In this document: positions 7,778 to 17,569 of the stretch, piece after piece
Numbering within the stretch: the first letter of the stretch is position 1
How the letters are laid out: each line of letters opens with the position of its first letter
DNA from: Butyrivibrio sp.
GTDB taxonomy: Bacteria > Bacillota > Clostridia > Lachnospirales > Lachnospiraceae
Reading direction: 5' to 3'
Assembly (NCBI RefSeq): GCF_017433805.1
Contig: NZ_JAFRGN010000073.1
Location: 1-43,679, forward strand
Length of the DNA: 43,679 nucleotides
Notes under the pieces: model-generated
What the model saw: the letters and a program-made list of their open reading frames with translations, nothing else
Told to the model about the DNA's origin: nothing
Database searches by the model: none
Translations under genes and position numbers: made by a program

Positions 7778-10087
7778 ATGTCCAAGCACACAAACATGCA
7801 GCGTGACGTACTTGTACTTAATCTTGAGGAACAGCTTGAGGGAATTGCTGACGAGAAGTACGGCAAGACACTTAAGGAGTGCACAGATCGTGAAACATAT
7901 TTTGTACTTCTTGATATGACAACACGTCTCATGGACGTAGCAGAGGTATATAACGGGGAGAAGAAGGTTTACTATATTTCAATGGAATTCCTTATTGGTA
8001 AGCTCCTTTCTAACAACCTTATCAATTTGAGAGTATACGACAGAGTTAAGGCTATTCTTGAGAAGAACGGCAAGGACCTTGCAGTTATCGAAGAGTGCGA
8101 GCCAGAGCCATCACTTGGTAACGGCGGTCTTGGAAGACTTGCAGCATGCTTCCTTGATTCAATTGCAACTCTTGGTCTTGCAGGAGAAGGAATTGGTCTT
8201 AACTACCACTTCGGACTTTTCAAGCAGGTATTCAAGGATCACCTTCAGAATGCTGAGAAGAATGACTGGATCGAGGATCAGTCATGGCTTGAGAAGACAG
8301 ACACAACCTTTGAGGTAGCTTTTGGTGACAAGAAGGTTGTATCACGCCTTTATAACATGAGTGTAGTTGGTTATGATACAGGCGTTAACAAGCTTCGTCT
8401 CTTTGACATCGAGTCAATTGATGAGAGTCTTGTTAAGAAGGGTATTGATTTCGATAAGACCAAGATCGACAAGAACCTTACTCTTTTCCTTTATCCAGAT
8501 GACTCTGATGAGGCAGGAAACCTTCTTAGAATCTACCAGGAGTATTTCCTTGTTTCAAACGCAGCTCAGCTCATCTTAAGAGAGCAGAAGGAGCGTCAGT
8601 ATGACCTTCACGAGCTCAATAACCATGCAGTAATTCAGATCAACGATACACATCCTACAATGATCATTCCTGAGCTTATTAGAATCCTCGTTGAGGAGAA
8701 GGCATTTAGCATGGATGATGCTATTGATGTAGTTAGCAAGACCTGTGCATATACTAACCACACAATCCTTGCTGAAGCTCTTGAGACATGGCCTCTTAAG
8801 TATCTTGAGAAGGTTGTTCCTCAGCTCGTTCCTTACATCAAGGAGCTCGACAAGAGAGTTCGTGCTAAGCACAAGAACCCTAAGGTTCAGATCATCGACA
8901 AGGATAAGAGAGTGCACATGGCATTTATTGACATCCACTATGGCTTCTCAATAAATGGTGTTGCAGCTATTCATACAGATATCCTCAAGGATAGTGAGCT
9001 TAACGATTTCTACAAGATCTATCCTGAGAAGTTCAATAATAAGACAAACGGTATCACATTCCGTAGATGGCTTCTTTCATGTAACCATCCACTTGCTGAT
9101 TTCCTTTCACAGACAATCGGCGATGGATTTAAGAAGGATGCTAATAAGCTTGAGAAGCTCCTTGATCACATTGATGACCAGGAAGTTCTTGATGAGCTCG
9201 AGGCAATCAAGATGGGCAAGAAAAAAGAGCTTGCTGCTTATCTCAAGGAACATGAGAATGTAGAGGTTGATCCTGATTCTATCTTTGATATTCAGGTTAA
9301 GAGACTTCACGAGTACAAGAGACAGCAGATGAATGCTCTTTACATCATCCATAAATATCTTGAGATCAAGGGTGGCAAGAAGCCAACAAGACCTCTTACA
9401 TTTATCTTTGGTGCTAAGGCTGCTCCTGCTTATGTAATTGCTAAGGATATCATCCACCTTCTTCTGGTACTTCAGGAGATCATCAACAATGATCCTGATG
9501 TTAACAAGTACATGAAGGTTATCATGGTTGAGAACTACAACGTAAGCTACGCTGAGAAGCTCATCCCTGCATGTGATGTTTCTGAGCAGATCTCACTTGC
9601 ATCTAAAGAGGCATCTGGAACAAGTAACATGAAGTTCATGCTCAACGGTGCTATTACTCTTGGAACTGATGACGGTGCTAACGTTGAGATCCACGAGCTT
9701 GTAGGTGATGACAATATCTACATCTTTGGTGTTAAGGCTGATGAAGTAATCAAGCACTATCAGAAGGCTGATTACGTATCCAAGGATTACTACAAGAAGA
9801 GCAAGGTTATCAAGGAGGCTGTTGACTTCATCGTCAGCAAGGAGTGCCTCAAGGTAGGTCACAAGGAGAATCTTGAGAGACTCTACAACGAGCTTCTTAA
9901 CAAAGACTGGTTCATGACTCTTATCGATCTTGAGAGCTACATTGCCAAGAAGGATGAAATCTTCGCAGATTACGAGAAGCGTGATAAGTGGAAGAAGATG
10001 ATGCTTACTAATATTGCCAAGGCTGGTTATTTCTCATCAGATCGTACTATCGCTGAGTACAATCGTGACATCTGGCATTTGAATTGA
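7778..10087 (+). CDS. glgP: Glycogen/maltodextrin phosphorylase
   Basis: A cytoplasmic GT35 enzyme that releases glucose 1-phosphate from alpha-1,4-glucans. The 769 residues cover a full-length family member. Recognisable blocks in order are [72 protein letters not shown] and [19 protein letters not shown]. The last contains the lysine that binds pyridoxal phosphate (SNMKF). GAGAGGAG before ATG 7778 sets the start. Twin LacI-type operators lie upstream, so expression is probably controlled by the neighbouring regulator. Whether its natural substrate is stored glycogen or imported maltodextrin cannot be told here, so malP is an equally fair name. Codon use is strongly biased, in keeping with high expression. 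Confidence 0.95.
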   Translation: MSKHTNMQRDVLVLNLEEQLEGIADEKYGKTLKECTDRETYFVLLDMTTRLMDVAEVYNGEKKVYYISMEFLIGKLLSNNLINLRVYDRVKAILEKNGKDLAVIEECEPEPSLGNGGLGRLAACFLDSIATLGLAGEGIGLNYHFGLFKQVFKDHLQNAEKNDWIEDQSWLEKTDTTFEVAFGDKKVVSRLYNMSVVGYDTGVNKLRLFDIESIDESLVKKGIDFDKTKIDKNLTLFLYPDDSDEAGNLLRIYQEYFLVSNAAQLILREQKERQYDLHELNNHAVIQINDTHPTMIIPELIRILVEEKAFSMDDAIDVVSKTCAYTNHTILAEALETWPLKYLEKVVPQLVPYIKELDKRVRAKHKNPKVQIIDKDKRVHMAFIDIHYGFSINGVAAIHTDILKDSELNDFYKIYPEKFNNKTNGITFRRWLLSCNHPLADFLSQTIGDGFKKDANKLEKLLDHIDDQEVLDELEAIKMGKKKELAAYLKEHENVEVDPDSIFDIQVKRLHEYKRQQMNALYIIHKYLEIKGGKKPTRPLTFIFGAKAAPAYVIAKDIIHLLLVLQEIINNDPDVNKYMKVIMVENYNVSYAEKLIPACDVSEQISLASKEASGTSNMKFMLNGAITLGTDDGANVEIHELVGDDNIYIFGVKADEVIKHYQKADYVSKDYYKKSKVIKEAVDFIVSKECLKVGHKENLERLYNELLNKDWFMTLIDLESYIAKKDEIFADYEKRDKWKKMMLTNIAKAGYFSSDRTIAEYNRDIWHLN

Positions 10088-10221
10088 TCTTTGGTTTCTA
10101 AGGCGGAGGATAGGTGTAGGTTAATAAATGTTATATCGTGGTTTAGTTACTTTAAAATTTCTTAAATAATCGTGAAATAATACGAAATAAAGGTTATTAT
10201 ATACGATATAATGATATAATT

Positions 10222-10265
10222 ATTGCACATTGGAAGAGAATTTCTTTTTCCAATGTGCAATTTTT
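10222..10265 (+). terminator. Strong intrinsic terminator or leader hairpin
   Basis: ATTGCACATTGGAA (10222-10235) pairs perfectly with TTCCAATGTGCAAT (10248-10261) and five T follow. It lies 134 bases after the phosphorylase gene but only 39 bases before the chemoreceptor gene. TATAAT copies at 10207-10212 and 10215-10220 lie just before it, so it might be a terminator for the upstream gene or an attenuator in the receptor leader. Confidence 0.8.
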
Positions 10266-10304
10266 GTGCGCAAAATGCACTTTTAACCTTGTCGGAGGGT
10301 AGAA

Positions 10305-12323
10305 ATGAATACTAATGGATCAGCAAAAGGAAAAGAATGTGTAATACGCAAAAAGAACAAGAAGATAAGTTCCAAACTGCTTATGTACATCTTGCCTGTT
10401 GTTATCATAACTGTTCTTATTCTGGTTAACATTGCTGCTTCTTTATCCAAGAACAGAATGTCTGAGATGGCAACTGAAACTCTGGAATCATCTATTTCCA
10501 ATCAGTCTGACAATATTGAGTCATGGCTTGATGAGAACCTGCGCTATTTTAATACGGTCAAGCACACAATAGAGAGTCAGAAAATACAAGAGGCTGATTA
10601 TGTATCTTTCCTTGACTCGTACTATGGCTATAATTCCAATTCCCCTAAGGGCTTTTATATTGGAACTGCTAGTGGCAAATTCTATAAGGCAGGGGAAGCT
10701 GATCTGGATGAAAAAGATGTTCTTGGAAGTACCTGGTACAAGCAGGGAATTTCAAGGGTGCAGATGGCCTATGGAACAGCCTATACAAATGCTGAGGGCG
10801 AAACAGTTATAAGTGCAACAGGTATCATAGATGATGGTTCTGATGAAATCAAAGTAATAGGTGCTGACGTTTCACTTAACAAGATCAGTATCATTGTTAA
10901 CTCTGGCGTTAAGATGAACAAAGCAAGCTCCTTCCTTGTAGATACTAACGATTACAAGATCCTTGCCCACAGAGATTTTAACATAGTAAATACCACTCTT
11001 TCTGAGAGCAGTACAGATGATCTTTTGGCAGGAGCAGCTAAGGCTATTACAAGTAAAGACTATAGCAGTAAGGAAATTGGTGACTATGTTGTGGCTTTTA
11101 AGGAAGTATCAGGAACTGACTGGGTTCTTGTATCCTATATTCCGACTAATGTTATCATGAGCACGGTTTCCCAGATTGGAATGCTGCTCTTTGCAGTTGG
11201 AGGAGTAGCGATAATTCTAATAACAATCCTTATCCTGTTTGTTGTCAGAAAAGTTATCGCTCCTCTATCTAATATTTCTAATAACATTACTGCAATGTCT
11301 GAGGGCGACTTTACTATCGAAGTTGATTCATCAAGTGATGATGAAATCGGCGTGATGGGCAGTAAGGTATCAGACTTTGTTAAGAGCATGAGAAAAATGC
11401 TCGCAAGTATCAGTGAAGAGTCTGACAAGCTTCAATCTGAATCAGACAATTCTGATATGGTTTCAAGGACAATGTACGAAGCGTCACAGTCACAGGCAGA
11501 AGCAATGCAGCAGCTGAACGAGACTGTAGATCAGCTTGCATCTGCTGTCAATGATATTGCCCAGAACGCTACAGTCCTTGCTCAGGTAGTTGCTGATACC
11601 AGAGAAAACAGTGAAAAAGCTGATGAGAGCATGAAGGAAACGGTTGGAATATCACAGAAGGGCAGAGATGACATGGAGAAACTAAATGTTGCCATGGAAG
11701 GTATCGCCCAGTCCAATGAAAAGCTTGTTGAGTCAATCAATAAGGTTGGTACTGCATCAGAAGAAATCACTAATATTGTCGGCATGATCGGTGAAATTGC
11801 AGAAGAGACGAATCTCTTATCACTTAATGCAAGCATAGAGGCAGCAAGAGCCGGCGAAGCAGGTAAGGGCTTTGCTGTTGTTGCCACACAGATTGGTAAG
11901 CTGGCACAGACGTCAGCTGAAAGTGCCCAGAATATATCTAATCTTATCGAGGAAGTGCATAAACTGATTGAAGACGCGGTTGAGCAGGCTCACGAAAGCG
12001 CTGACAATATCAAAGAAAACAGCGAGCTTATAGGTGTAGCGGTAGATACTTTCGACCACATTTATAACAATATTCAGGAGTCTAATGGCCTGATCGAAGC
12101 CATGATAACTGATATAGAAAAGGTTGACGACGTAGCAACAAATGTTGCCGCTATTTCTGAGGAACAGGCAGCAAGTGCTGATGAAATCCTTGCTACATCA
12201 GAGAATATGGTTGAAATGGCTAACAATATCACAAAGAGCAGCCAGGATGTGGCTAATAATTCACACGAACTTGCGGGAACTTCTCAGACACTTACATCCT
12301 ATGTACAGAAGTTCAAGATCTAA
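10305..12323 (+). CDS. Methyl-accepting chemotaxis protein with Cache sensor
   Basis: A transmembrane chemoreceptor of 672 residues. The first membrane segment is at about 24-47. An extracellular dCache-type ligand domain spans about 50-280, with the typical W..[23 protein letters not shown] early block and a later YIPTNVI end. The second membrane segment is at about 287-312, followed by a HAMP domain ([17 protein letters not shown]). The signalling domain has the highly conserved hairpin tip [19 protein letters not shown] near residue 500, which binds CheA and CheW. GGAGGG precedes the ATG. A sugar-binding lipoprotein follows 102 bases later and may supply the ligand. No C-terminal NWETF-like CheR pentapeptide is present. 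Family assignment is firm; the attractant is unknown. Confidence 0.95.
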   Translation: MNTNGSAKGKECVIRKKNKKISSKLLMYILPVVIITVLILVNIAASLSKNRMSEMATETLESSISNQSDNIESWLDENLRYFNTVKHTIESQKIQEADYVSFLDSYYGYNSNSPKGFYIGTASGKFYKAGEADLDEKDVLGSTWYKQGISRVQMAYGTAYTNAEGETVISATGIIDDGSDEIKVIGADVSLNKISIIVNSGVKMNKASSFLVDTNDYKILAHRDFNIVNTTLSESSTDDLLAGAAKAITSKDYSSKEIGDYVVAFKEVSGTDWVLVSYIPTNVIMSTVSQIGMLLFAVGGVAIILITILILFVVRKVIAPLSNISNNITAMSEGDFTIEVDSSSDDEIGVMGSKVSDFVKSMRKMLASISEESDKLQSESDNSDMVSRTMYEASQSQAEAMQQLNETVDQLASAVNDIAQNATVLAQVVADTRENSEKADESMKETVGISQKGRDDMEKLNVAMEGIAQSNEKLVESINKVGTASEEITNIVGMIGEIAEETNLLSLNASIEAARAGEAGKGFAVVATQIGKLAQTSAESAQNISNLIEEVHKLIEDAVEQAHESADNIKENSELIGVAVDTFDHIYNNIQESNGLIEAMITDIEKVDDVATNVAAISEEQAASADEILATSENMVEMANNITKSSQDVANNSHELAGTSQTLTSYVQKFKI

Positions 12324-12366
12324 GAAGCGTATTTGATTTGGACTATTTATGGAAACATAGTTACCG

Positions 12367-12399
12367 TGACACGATGCAAGCAGGAGCAACTACGTGTCA
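12367..12399 (+). other. Hairpin in the chemoreceptor / binding-protein gap
   Basis: TGACACG (12367-12373) pairs with CGTGTCA (12393-12399) around a 19-base loop. It lies just before the ribosome binding site of the binding-protein gene and has no T-run. It could separate or stabilise the two parts of the transcript. I could not match it to a known riboswitch. Confidence 0.4.
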
Positions 12400-12425
12400 T
12401 GTCCATTAACTAAGGAGGTTAGGTA

Positions 12426-13433
12426 ATGGGTAATAACCATATGATCAGGAAAATAACTACATGTCTTTTAACTGCTGTATTAGTAGGGAGCAGTATAATA
12501 GGATGTTCATCAAATACAGCTTCATCCGGAGGCGGTGGATCAGCCGGCAGTTCCAAGATACTTTTTATGATGACAGATGTAGATGACAACTACAGAGCAA
12601 CGCTTACAGATGCCATCATGGCTGCTGCAAAGAGCCAGGGAGTTGCAATTGATTATGTAGAAACTGGCGGAAATGCAGAAACTGAAGCAAATCTTATTAC
12701 AAGTGCCAAAGCTTCGGGATATACAGCCATTATCCTAAGACCCGGGGATGCCAGTACTGCACTTCAGATGAATGTTGCTTCCAATGATCTGCCAATTGTA
12801 TATGTCAACAATCAGCCTTCGGATTCGCACCTTGAAGGCGGCAAGTATATATTTGTTGGTTCCGATGAGTATCAGGCCGGGCAGTATCAGGCAGAATATG
12901 TCCTCAAACAACTCGGAAATCCCAAGACACTTGATGTTATTATTTTTGAGGGCGAAATTGGACATTCAGGAACTATTGGAAGAACCAAATCGGTAAAAGA
13001 GACACTTAGAGCAAATGGTTGTGCAGCTAATTATGTATTCGTGGATACGGCTAACTGGTCTGATGTAGAGGCCAGAAGCAAGTTCGCTATATTCATGAAA
13101 ACTGGCCAGAATGTTGATGCTATCTTCTGTAATAATGACACTATGGCTTTGGGCGCAGTTCAAGGGCTCAAGGATTTTGGACTGGACTACAGCAAGATTC
13201 CTGTAGCCGGAGTTGATGCTACAGCAGATGGCTGTGCTTCTATCCTGGCAGGAGAAATGGCTTTCACAGTTCTTCAGGATGCCAAGGGACAGGGAGCAGC
13301 AGCGGTTGAAGCAGCCAAGGTCCTTGGAAGCGGCGGAGACCTCAGCAGCGTGGAAGGTACATCTGAAGATAAAAAATATGTGTGGGTTCCATTTGCACCA
13401 GTTGATAAATCCAATGCAGCTTCTATCAATTAA
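12426..13433 (+). CDS. Sugar-binding lipoprotein (type 1 periplasmic binding protein)
   Basis: A predicted membrane-anchored binding protein of 335 residues. An AAGGAGG seven bases before ATG 12426 fixes the start. The signal ends at lipobox IIGC and is followed by a Ser/Gly linker. The mature part looks like the RbsB-type family of CUT2 sugar transporters: ILFMMTDVDDNYRATLTDAI at the first strand, GYTAIILRPGDAS, YIFVGSDEYQAG, and DAIFCNNDTMALGAVQGLKD. No ABC permease or ATPase lies nearby, and a strong terminator follows, so it is an orphan. Directly downstream of a Cache chemoreceptor, it may present a sugar to that receptor or serve a transporter encoded elsewhere. Both are inference. Confidence 0.88.
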   Translation: MGNNHMIRKITTCLLTAVLVGSSIIGCSSNTASSGGGGSAGSSKILFMMTDVDDNYRATLTDAIMAAAKSQGVAIDYVETGGNAETEANLITSAKASGYTAIILRPGDASTALQMNVASNDLPIVYVNNQPSDSHLEGGKYIFVGSDEYQAGQYQAEYVLKQLGNPKTLDVIIFEGEIGHSGTIGRTKSVKETLRANGCAANYVFVDTANWSDVEARSKFAIFMKTGQNVDAIFCNNDTMALGAVQGLKDFGLDYSKIPVAGVDATADGCASILAGEMAFTVLQDAKGQGAAAVEAAKVLGSGGDLSSVEGTSEDKKYVWVPFAPVDKSNAASIN

Positions 13434-13508
13434 AGATAGAACAAAAACTAAGACTTCAATTACTAATATGAAAATATATTAGAACTTCATAACTAAATGT
13501 TGAAAAAG

Positions 13509-13546
13509 GATCTCTAGTGGAAATTTTCCATTAGGGATCTTTTTTT
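13509..13546 (+). terminator. Intrinsic terminator after the binding-protein gene
   Basis: GATCTCTAGTGGAAA pairs with TTTCCATTAGGGATC using two G-U pairs, then seven T follow. It closes the chemoreceptor / binding-protein unit. Confidence 0.9.
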
Positions 13547-13768
13547 GCGCTCAAAAAAGCCCCAAATATCTATAGAAAAAATGAACATTATAAACTGAAT
13601 ATTAACTATCATGAAACGAATATAAAATGACAAGATAGATGTCAAATATGATTAAAAATATGATTTACCCCAAAATATAATTCATATATCTAAAAATCTA
13701 TTACTAAATGAACCACAGAAACCTAGACCAGCAAACAGTTTTGGATTGATATCACGAGGAGATAAAAA
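13547..13768. other. AT-rich intergenic stretch before the second-messenger operon
   Basis: Together with the terminator this makes a gene-free gap of 335 bases. It is very AT-rich and has no convincing open frame or stable hairpin. The only signal I can point to is a possible promoter at 13652-13681, listed separately. Confidence 0.5.
13652..13681 (+). promoter_or_regulatory. Possible promoter of the hydrolase/HD-GYP/FecR/cyclase operon
   Basis: TTAAAA (13652-13657) and a perfect TATAAT (13676-13681) are 18 bases apart. The -35 match is only moderate and the region is AT-rich, so chance is a real alternative. Confidence 0.35.
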
Positions 13769-14578
13769 TTGAAACTAACGATTTGCGGCACACGAGGATC
13801 CATCCCGGTATTCGGAAAAGAATATGAGAAGTATGGCGGTTCTACATCATGTTATCTGATTGAAACAAGCTCTATGGCACTTATTGTAGATGCCGGAACA
13901 GGAATCATAAACGTAAAAGGGCTTAGTCAGCAGAATATTCCTATTCTCATAACACATTCCCACATAGATCATCTGATAGGACTTATGAGTTTTGAAGGGC
14001 TTAAGGATGCCCATAAAAACATAGATATATACCTTGCTAAAAGAGAAGGCTTATCACCCAAAAAGCAGATAGAAAAGCTTATTTCAAATCCACTTTGGCC
14101 CTGCAGAATTGATGATTATCCTGCGAAGGTAGCAATAAACGAGCTTAAGGTTTCCGGAAAAGAGTTGGTATTTGGCGATATTAAGGTCTTTTCCATGGAA
14201 GCAGATCACCCTGGAGGCTCCACAATCTACAGGTTAGAAAGTGGCAATAAGAAGATTGTCCTTGTAACTGACCACGAGCACAGGGATGAACAGAAAACAA
14301 AGGAACTTGTCTCTTTTGCCAAGGAAGCAGACTTGATTCTCTACGATGCACAGTACACCCAGGAAGAGTATGAAAGGCATAAGGGGTACGGCCATTCAAC
14401 TCCTGAAGCTGGAATTAAGTTAAAAGAGATGGCAGAGGCTAAGAAGCTAGTGTTTATCCACTACCTGCCAGCTCACACAGATAGCTTTATAAAAGACCAG
14501 GAAGAAAGCATAAAGAAGCAGTATAGCGAAAGTAAAGATATATCCTTCGGCTACGAAGGGGAGGTTATCACTTTATGA
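13769..14578 (+). CDS. Metallo-beta-lactamase-fold hydrolase
   Basis: A cytoplasmic metal-dependent hydrolase of 269 residues. The start is TTG 13769, with GAGGAG seven bases before it; no in-frame ATG fits the conserved N-terminus KLTICGTRGSIPV. The HxHxDH metal motif is THSHIDHLIG near residue 62. Further metal-binding positions are plausible in EADHPGGS, VLVTDHEH, YDAQY and the final VFIHYLPAH. The opening GTRGS and the YDAQY block match the PhnP / ribonuclease Z-like branch, often found with signalling domains. The stop overlaps the HD-GYP start by four bases (ATGA), so the two are translationally coupled. The substrate is unknown. A nucleotide or cyclic-nucleotide phosphodiester is a reasonable guess from the company it keeps. 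Confidence 0.85.
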   Translation: MKLTICGTRGSIPVFGKEYEKYGGSTSCYLIETSSMALIVDAGTGIINVKGLSQQNIPILITHSHIDHLIGLMSFEGLKDAHKNIDIYLAKREGLSPKKQIEKLISNPLWPCRIDDYPAKVAINELKVSGKELVFGDIKVFSMEADHPGGSTIYRLESGNKKIVLVTDHEHRDEQKTKELVSFAKEADLILYDAQYTQEEYERHKGYGHSTPEAGIKLKEMAEAKKLVFIHYLPAHTDSFIKDQEESIKKQYSESKDISFGYEGEVITL

Positions 14579-16020
14579 AGGAATTTCAGATTGACCAGCT
14601 GATAAAGATAGCGATTGCTTTATCCGCAGAAAAAAACATAGATAAGCTTCTGGATATGATCCTCAAGGAAGCAATAACGATCAGTAACTGCGATGCAGGG
14701 ACCGTGTACGTAAGGGAAGGTGAGCAGCTCTTTTTCCATAATACCTACACCGGGGCAGCAGGCTTTCCTGATGATATGTCCAGTAAGAAAAAATCAATGC
14801 CACCTCTGAACCTTAGCCGCGAATATGTAAGTGCCTGTGCGGTGCTTGATAAAAAGAAGATCAATATCGCTGATGTGTATGAATCAGAGGAATATGATTT
14901 CTCCGGCGCTAAGAAATACGATGCCATGAACGGCTACAGAACTAAGTCAATGCTGGTAATCCCACTTGAGGATGACAAGAGCGAAGTGGTAGGAGTACTC
15001 CAGCTCATAAACGCTCAGGACTCTAACGGAGAGGTTATTCCTTTCCCTGTAGAAGTAGAGGACATAATCGCAGCGCTTGCATCTCTTGCAGCAGTGAGTC
15101 TGACCAACAGAAGACTTTCACAGCAGGTTCTTGATACACTTCATTCCTTCGTGGAAGTAATGGTAGAGGCTATTGATACCAGAAGCTCCTACAACGCCAA
15201 TCACACAAAGAGTATGGTGAGCTACGCAAGGAAGTTCCTTGATTATGTCGGACAAAAGCACGACAGCAGGCCTCTCACCGATGAAGAGGCAGATTCCTTC
15301 CTTATGAGTGTGTGGCTTCACGACATTGGCAAGCTGGTTATTCCGCTTGAAGTAATGGATAAAGCCACAAGGCTTGGAGATAAAAAGGCAGTTGTCAAAA
15401 ATAGAGTAACAGTTGCCTGCCTTATGGAAGAAATCGAGGGACTCAAAAATCCAGCTGATAAAGACAAGCACGAAGCTAAGATTGAGGAGATCAGAAAAGC
15501 CTATCAGCTCATAGATGAGAGCGATACAAAAGGTTTTTTACCGGATGATGTTCTGGATAACTTAAGGGCAGCAGCAAAGCTTCAGATCCTGGATGAGTCG
15601 GGAAAAGAAATAGCTCTTTTAACAGAGGATGAGACAGTTGCAATCACTGTAAGAAAGGGGACTCTTACAGATGAAGAGCGAAACACAATGCAGTCCCATG
15701 TGGTATATACCGGCAAGATGCTGGACAAGATGGATTTCAGAGGAATATACGCAAAGGTTCCCGGATGGGCTTCATCACATCATGAACTACTGGATGGTTC
15801 AGGCTATCCACAGCACAAGAAAGCCGAAGATATACCGATGGAAGTCAGATTCCTTACGATTATAGATGTCTATGATGCACTGACAGCGGAAGACAGACCA
15901 TATAAACCGCCGATGCCTACGGAAAAGGCATTTGGAATACTAGATAGCATGGCACAGGAGGGGAAGATAGACAGGAATATCCTGGAACTATTCAAAGAAA
16001 GTAAAGCTTGGGAGAGGTAA
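14575..16020 (+). CDS. GAF and HD-GYP domain c-di-GMP phosphodiesterase
   Basis: Predicted to hydrolyse c-di-GMP. Of 481 residues, the first 185 form a GAF domain (DAGTVYVREG..LFFHNTYTG, then SMLVIPL..VVGVLQLINAQ). The HD-GYP domain has the metal pair in WLHDIGKLVIP near residue 248 and the signature HHELLDGSGYPQ near 402, followed by IIDVYDALTAEDRPYKPPMP. The catalytic motifs are intact. Unlike the classical domain, about 95 residues are inserted between the HDIGK helix and the KGTLTDEER..MQSHVVYTGKML segment that normally follows almost at once; the insert is charged and largely helical-looking. It overlaps the hydrolase gene by four bases and is followed by the FecR and cyclase genes. Confidence 0.9.
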   Translation: MKEFQIDQLIKIAIALSAEKNIDKLLDMILKEAITISNCDAGTVYVREGEQLFFHNTYTGAAGFPDDMSSKKKSMPPLNLSREYVSACAVLDKKKINIADVYESEEYDFSGAKKYDAMNGYRTKSMLVIPLEDDKSEVVGVLQLINAQDSNGEVIPFPVEVEDIIAALASLAAVSLTNRRLSQQVLDTLHSFVEVMVEAIDTRSSYNANHTKSMVSYARKFLDYVGQKHDSRPLTDEEADSFLMSVWLHDIGKLVIPLEVMDKATRLGDKKAVVKNRVTVACLMEEIEGLKNPADKDKHEAKIEEIRKAYQLIDESDTKGFLPDDVLDNLRAAAKLQILDESGKEIALLTEDETVAITVRKGTLTDEERNTMQSHVVYTGKMLDKMDFRGIYAKVPGWASSHHELLDGSGYPQHKKAEDIPMEVRFLTIIDVYDALTAEDRPYKPPMPTEKAFGILDSMAQEGKIDRNILELFKESKAWER

Positions 16021-16077
16021 ATACATAGTTAACAAACCGCCTCGGACAGATGGGCTCTTGTCCGGAAAGGAGTGACC

Positions 16078-17544
16078 ATGAAAAAGACCTTTAGTATTAA
16101 GAAAATTGCAGTAATAGCTGCAATTCTCATGGCCTCTGTAGCAGGAATTATTATATTTATCTATTCACAAAGGCTGACTGCTACAACTATGAGGCTCCTC
16201 AAGATGCAGGGAATAGTTAAGCTATTCGACAAGGAAAAAGAGAAAACTATCATTGATAACATTCGCCTTGCTAGTGGTAATTCAATCAAGACAGAGGCAG
16301 CATCCCTTGCAGCTATTGCTCTTGATGATTCCAAGGTTGTAACGATCAATGATGAGAGTAGAGCACAGTTCGAGCAAAAGGGCAAAAAGCTTAATATCAA
16401 GCTTACAGACGGAAGCCTTTTCTTTGAAGTAAGTAAGAAGCTTGCTGCAGATGAGACCTTTGATATCAGAACCTCATCCATGGTAGTAGGTATCAGAGGA
16501 ACATCAGGATATGTGGCAGTTGATGAAGAAGGACATGAAACTCTCTATATCACAGATGGAGAGGTTGAAGTTATAGGTACCAACCCTGTAACAGGCGAAC
16601 AGAAGGTTATTAGAGTAAAGGCTGGCCAGAGAATCAGAGTATATCTGTACAATGACAGGCCCAAGGACAGCATTATGTTCACTCTTGAAGATGTATCAGA
16701 AGATGATCTTAAACAGGCAATCAAGGACAGACTTATAGAAAATGACCCTCTTTTAGCTAAGGTATGTAATGCTACAGGGTGGGATAAGAATAAGATTCTT
16801 GGAATTGAAATGATCCCTGAAGATGTAGTTCCTACCAATGCTGGCGATGTTATAGAAGAGCCTGAAAAAGAGGAAGTTGCCAGCGCAGCAGAAAGTTCTT
16901 CCGCAGAGGAAGTTGTAGAAGAAGCAGCTGCTACTACGGCATCTACAGAAGAAGTTGAAGAGCCGCAGCAGGTAGTAGAAGAGACAAAACCTGCAGTAGT
17001 ACTTCCAGATACATCAGAATTTGATCCTGCTTACTACGCATCACAGAATCAGGATGTTGTAGATCAGTATGGAAATGATCCGGAAGCTCTTTATCAGCAC
17101 TATCAGGAATTTGGTGAGGATGAAGGAAGAGCAGCAACAGCATCTGAAGCTCAGGAACAGAATAGCTCTCAGGAAGAAGCATATTTGCAGTTCCAGCAGG
17201 ATCTTGCAAGAGCTCAGGAAGAACAGGCTGAGCAGCAAAGATTGGAGCAGCAGCAAAGACTTGATCAGCAGGCAATGCAGAATGCCCTGAATCAGGCAAA
17301 TAATATGAATCAGGATAACGGCCAGGATGATACTAATTATGTTGATAATAATAGCACTCAGGTAAACAATACTCAGCAGCAACCAAATAATGACTATAAT
17401 CCATACGCTGATCCTAACAGTGAACTGTATGACCCTGATAATACCAATCCTGATAATCCAAATTATATAGATCCTGATGCAGGAGATCCAAATAATGATC
17501 CTGGAAATGGTAATGGTAACGGTAATGGAACTGGTGGACCTTGA
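16078..17544 (+). CDS. FecR-domain membrane protein with surface repeat and Gln/Asn-rich tail
   Basis: A 488-residue protein anchored by one N-terminal membrane segment (about 8-25). ATG 16078 is chosen because AAAGGAG precedes it at a five-base spacing. A FecR domain follows: SLFFEVSKKLAADETFDIRT, then VVGIRGTSGYVAVDEEG and VIRVKAGQRIRVY, near residues 100-200. An acidic Ala/Glu linker leads to FDPAYYASQNQDVVDQYG...LYQHYQEFGEDEGR near 314-353, a module known from many extracellular proteins. The tail is rich in Gln, Asn, Asp and Gly, ending in NGNGNGNGTGGP. The domain is probably outside the cell. FecR genes often sit next to CHASE2 cyclases, as here; a sensory partnership is likely but unproven. 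Confidence 0.85.
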   Translation: MKKTFSIKKIAVIAAILMASVAGIIIFIYSQRLTATTMRLLKMQGIVKLFDKEKEKTIIDNIRLASGNSIKTEAASLAAIALDDSKVVTINDESRAQFEQKGKKLNIKLTDGSLFFEVSKKLAADETFDIRTSSMVVGIRGTSGYVAVDEEGHETLYITDGEVEVIGTNPVTGEQKVIRVKAGQRIRVYLYNDRPKDSIMFTLEDVSEDDLKQAIKDRLIENDPLLAKVCNATGWDKNKILGIEMIPEDVVPTNAGDVIEEPEKEEVASAAESSSAEEVVEEAAATTASTEEVEEPQQVVEETKPAVVLPDTSEFDPAYYASQNQDVVDQYGNDPEALYQHYQEFGEDEGRAATASEAQEQNSSQEEAYLQFQQDLARAQEEQAEQQRLEQQQRLDQQAMQNALNQANNMNQDNGQDDTNYVDNNSTQVNNTQQQPNNDYNPYADPNSELYDPDNTNPDNPNYIDPDAGDPNNDPGNGNGNGNGTGGP

Positions 17545-17569
17545 TCATAGATTATAAAAGGCGTTTGCC

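Noticed and set aside
12324-12425. Possible c-di-GMP riboswitch because of GATGCAAGC near a chemoreceptor gene
   Set aside because: The GEMM-I core with its GGCAAACC-like and tetraloop-receptor parts is missing; only a simple hairpin is supported.
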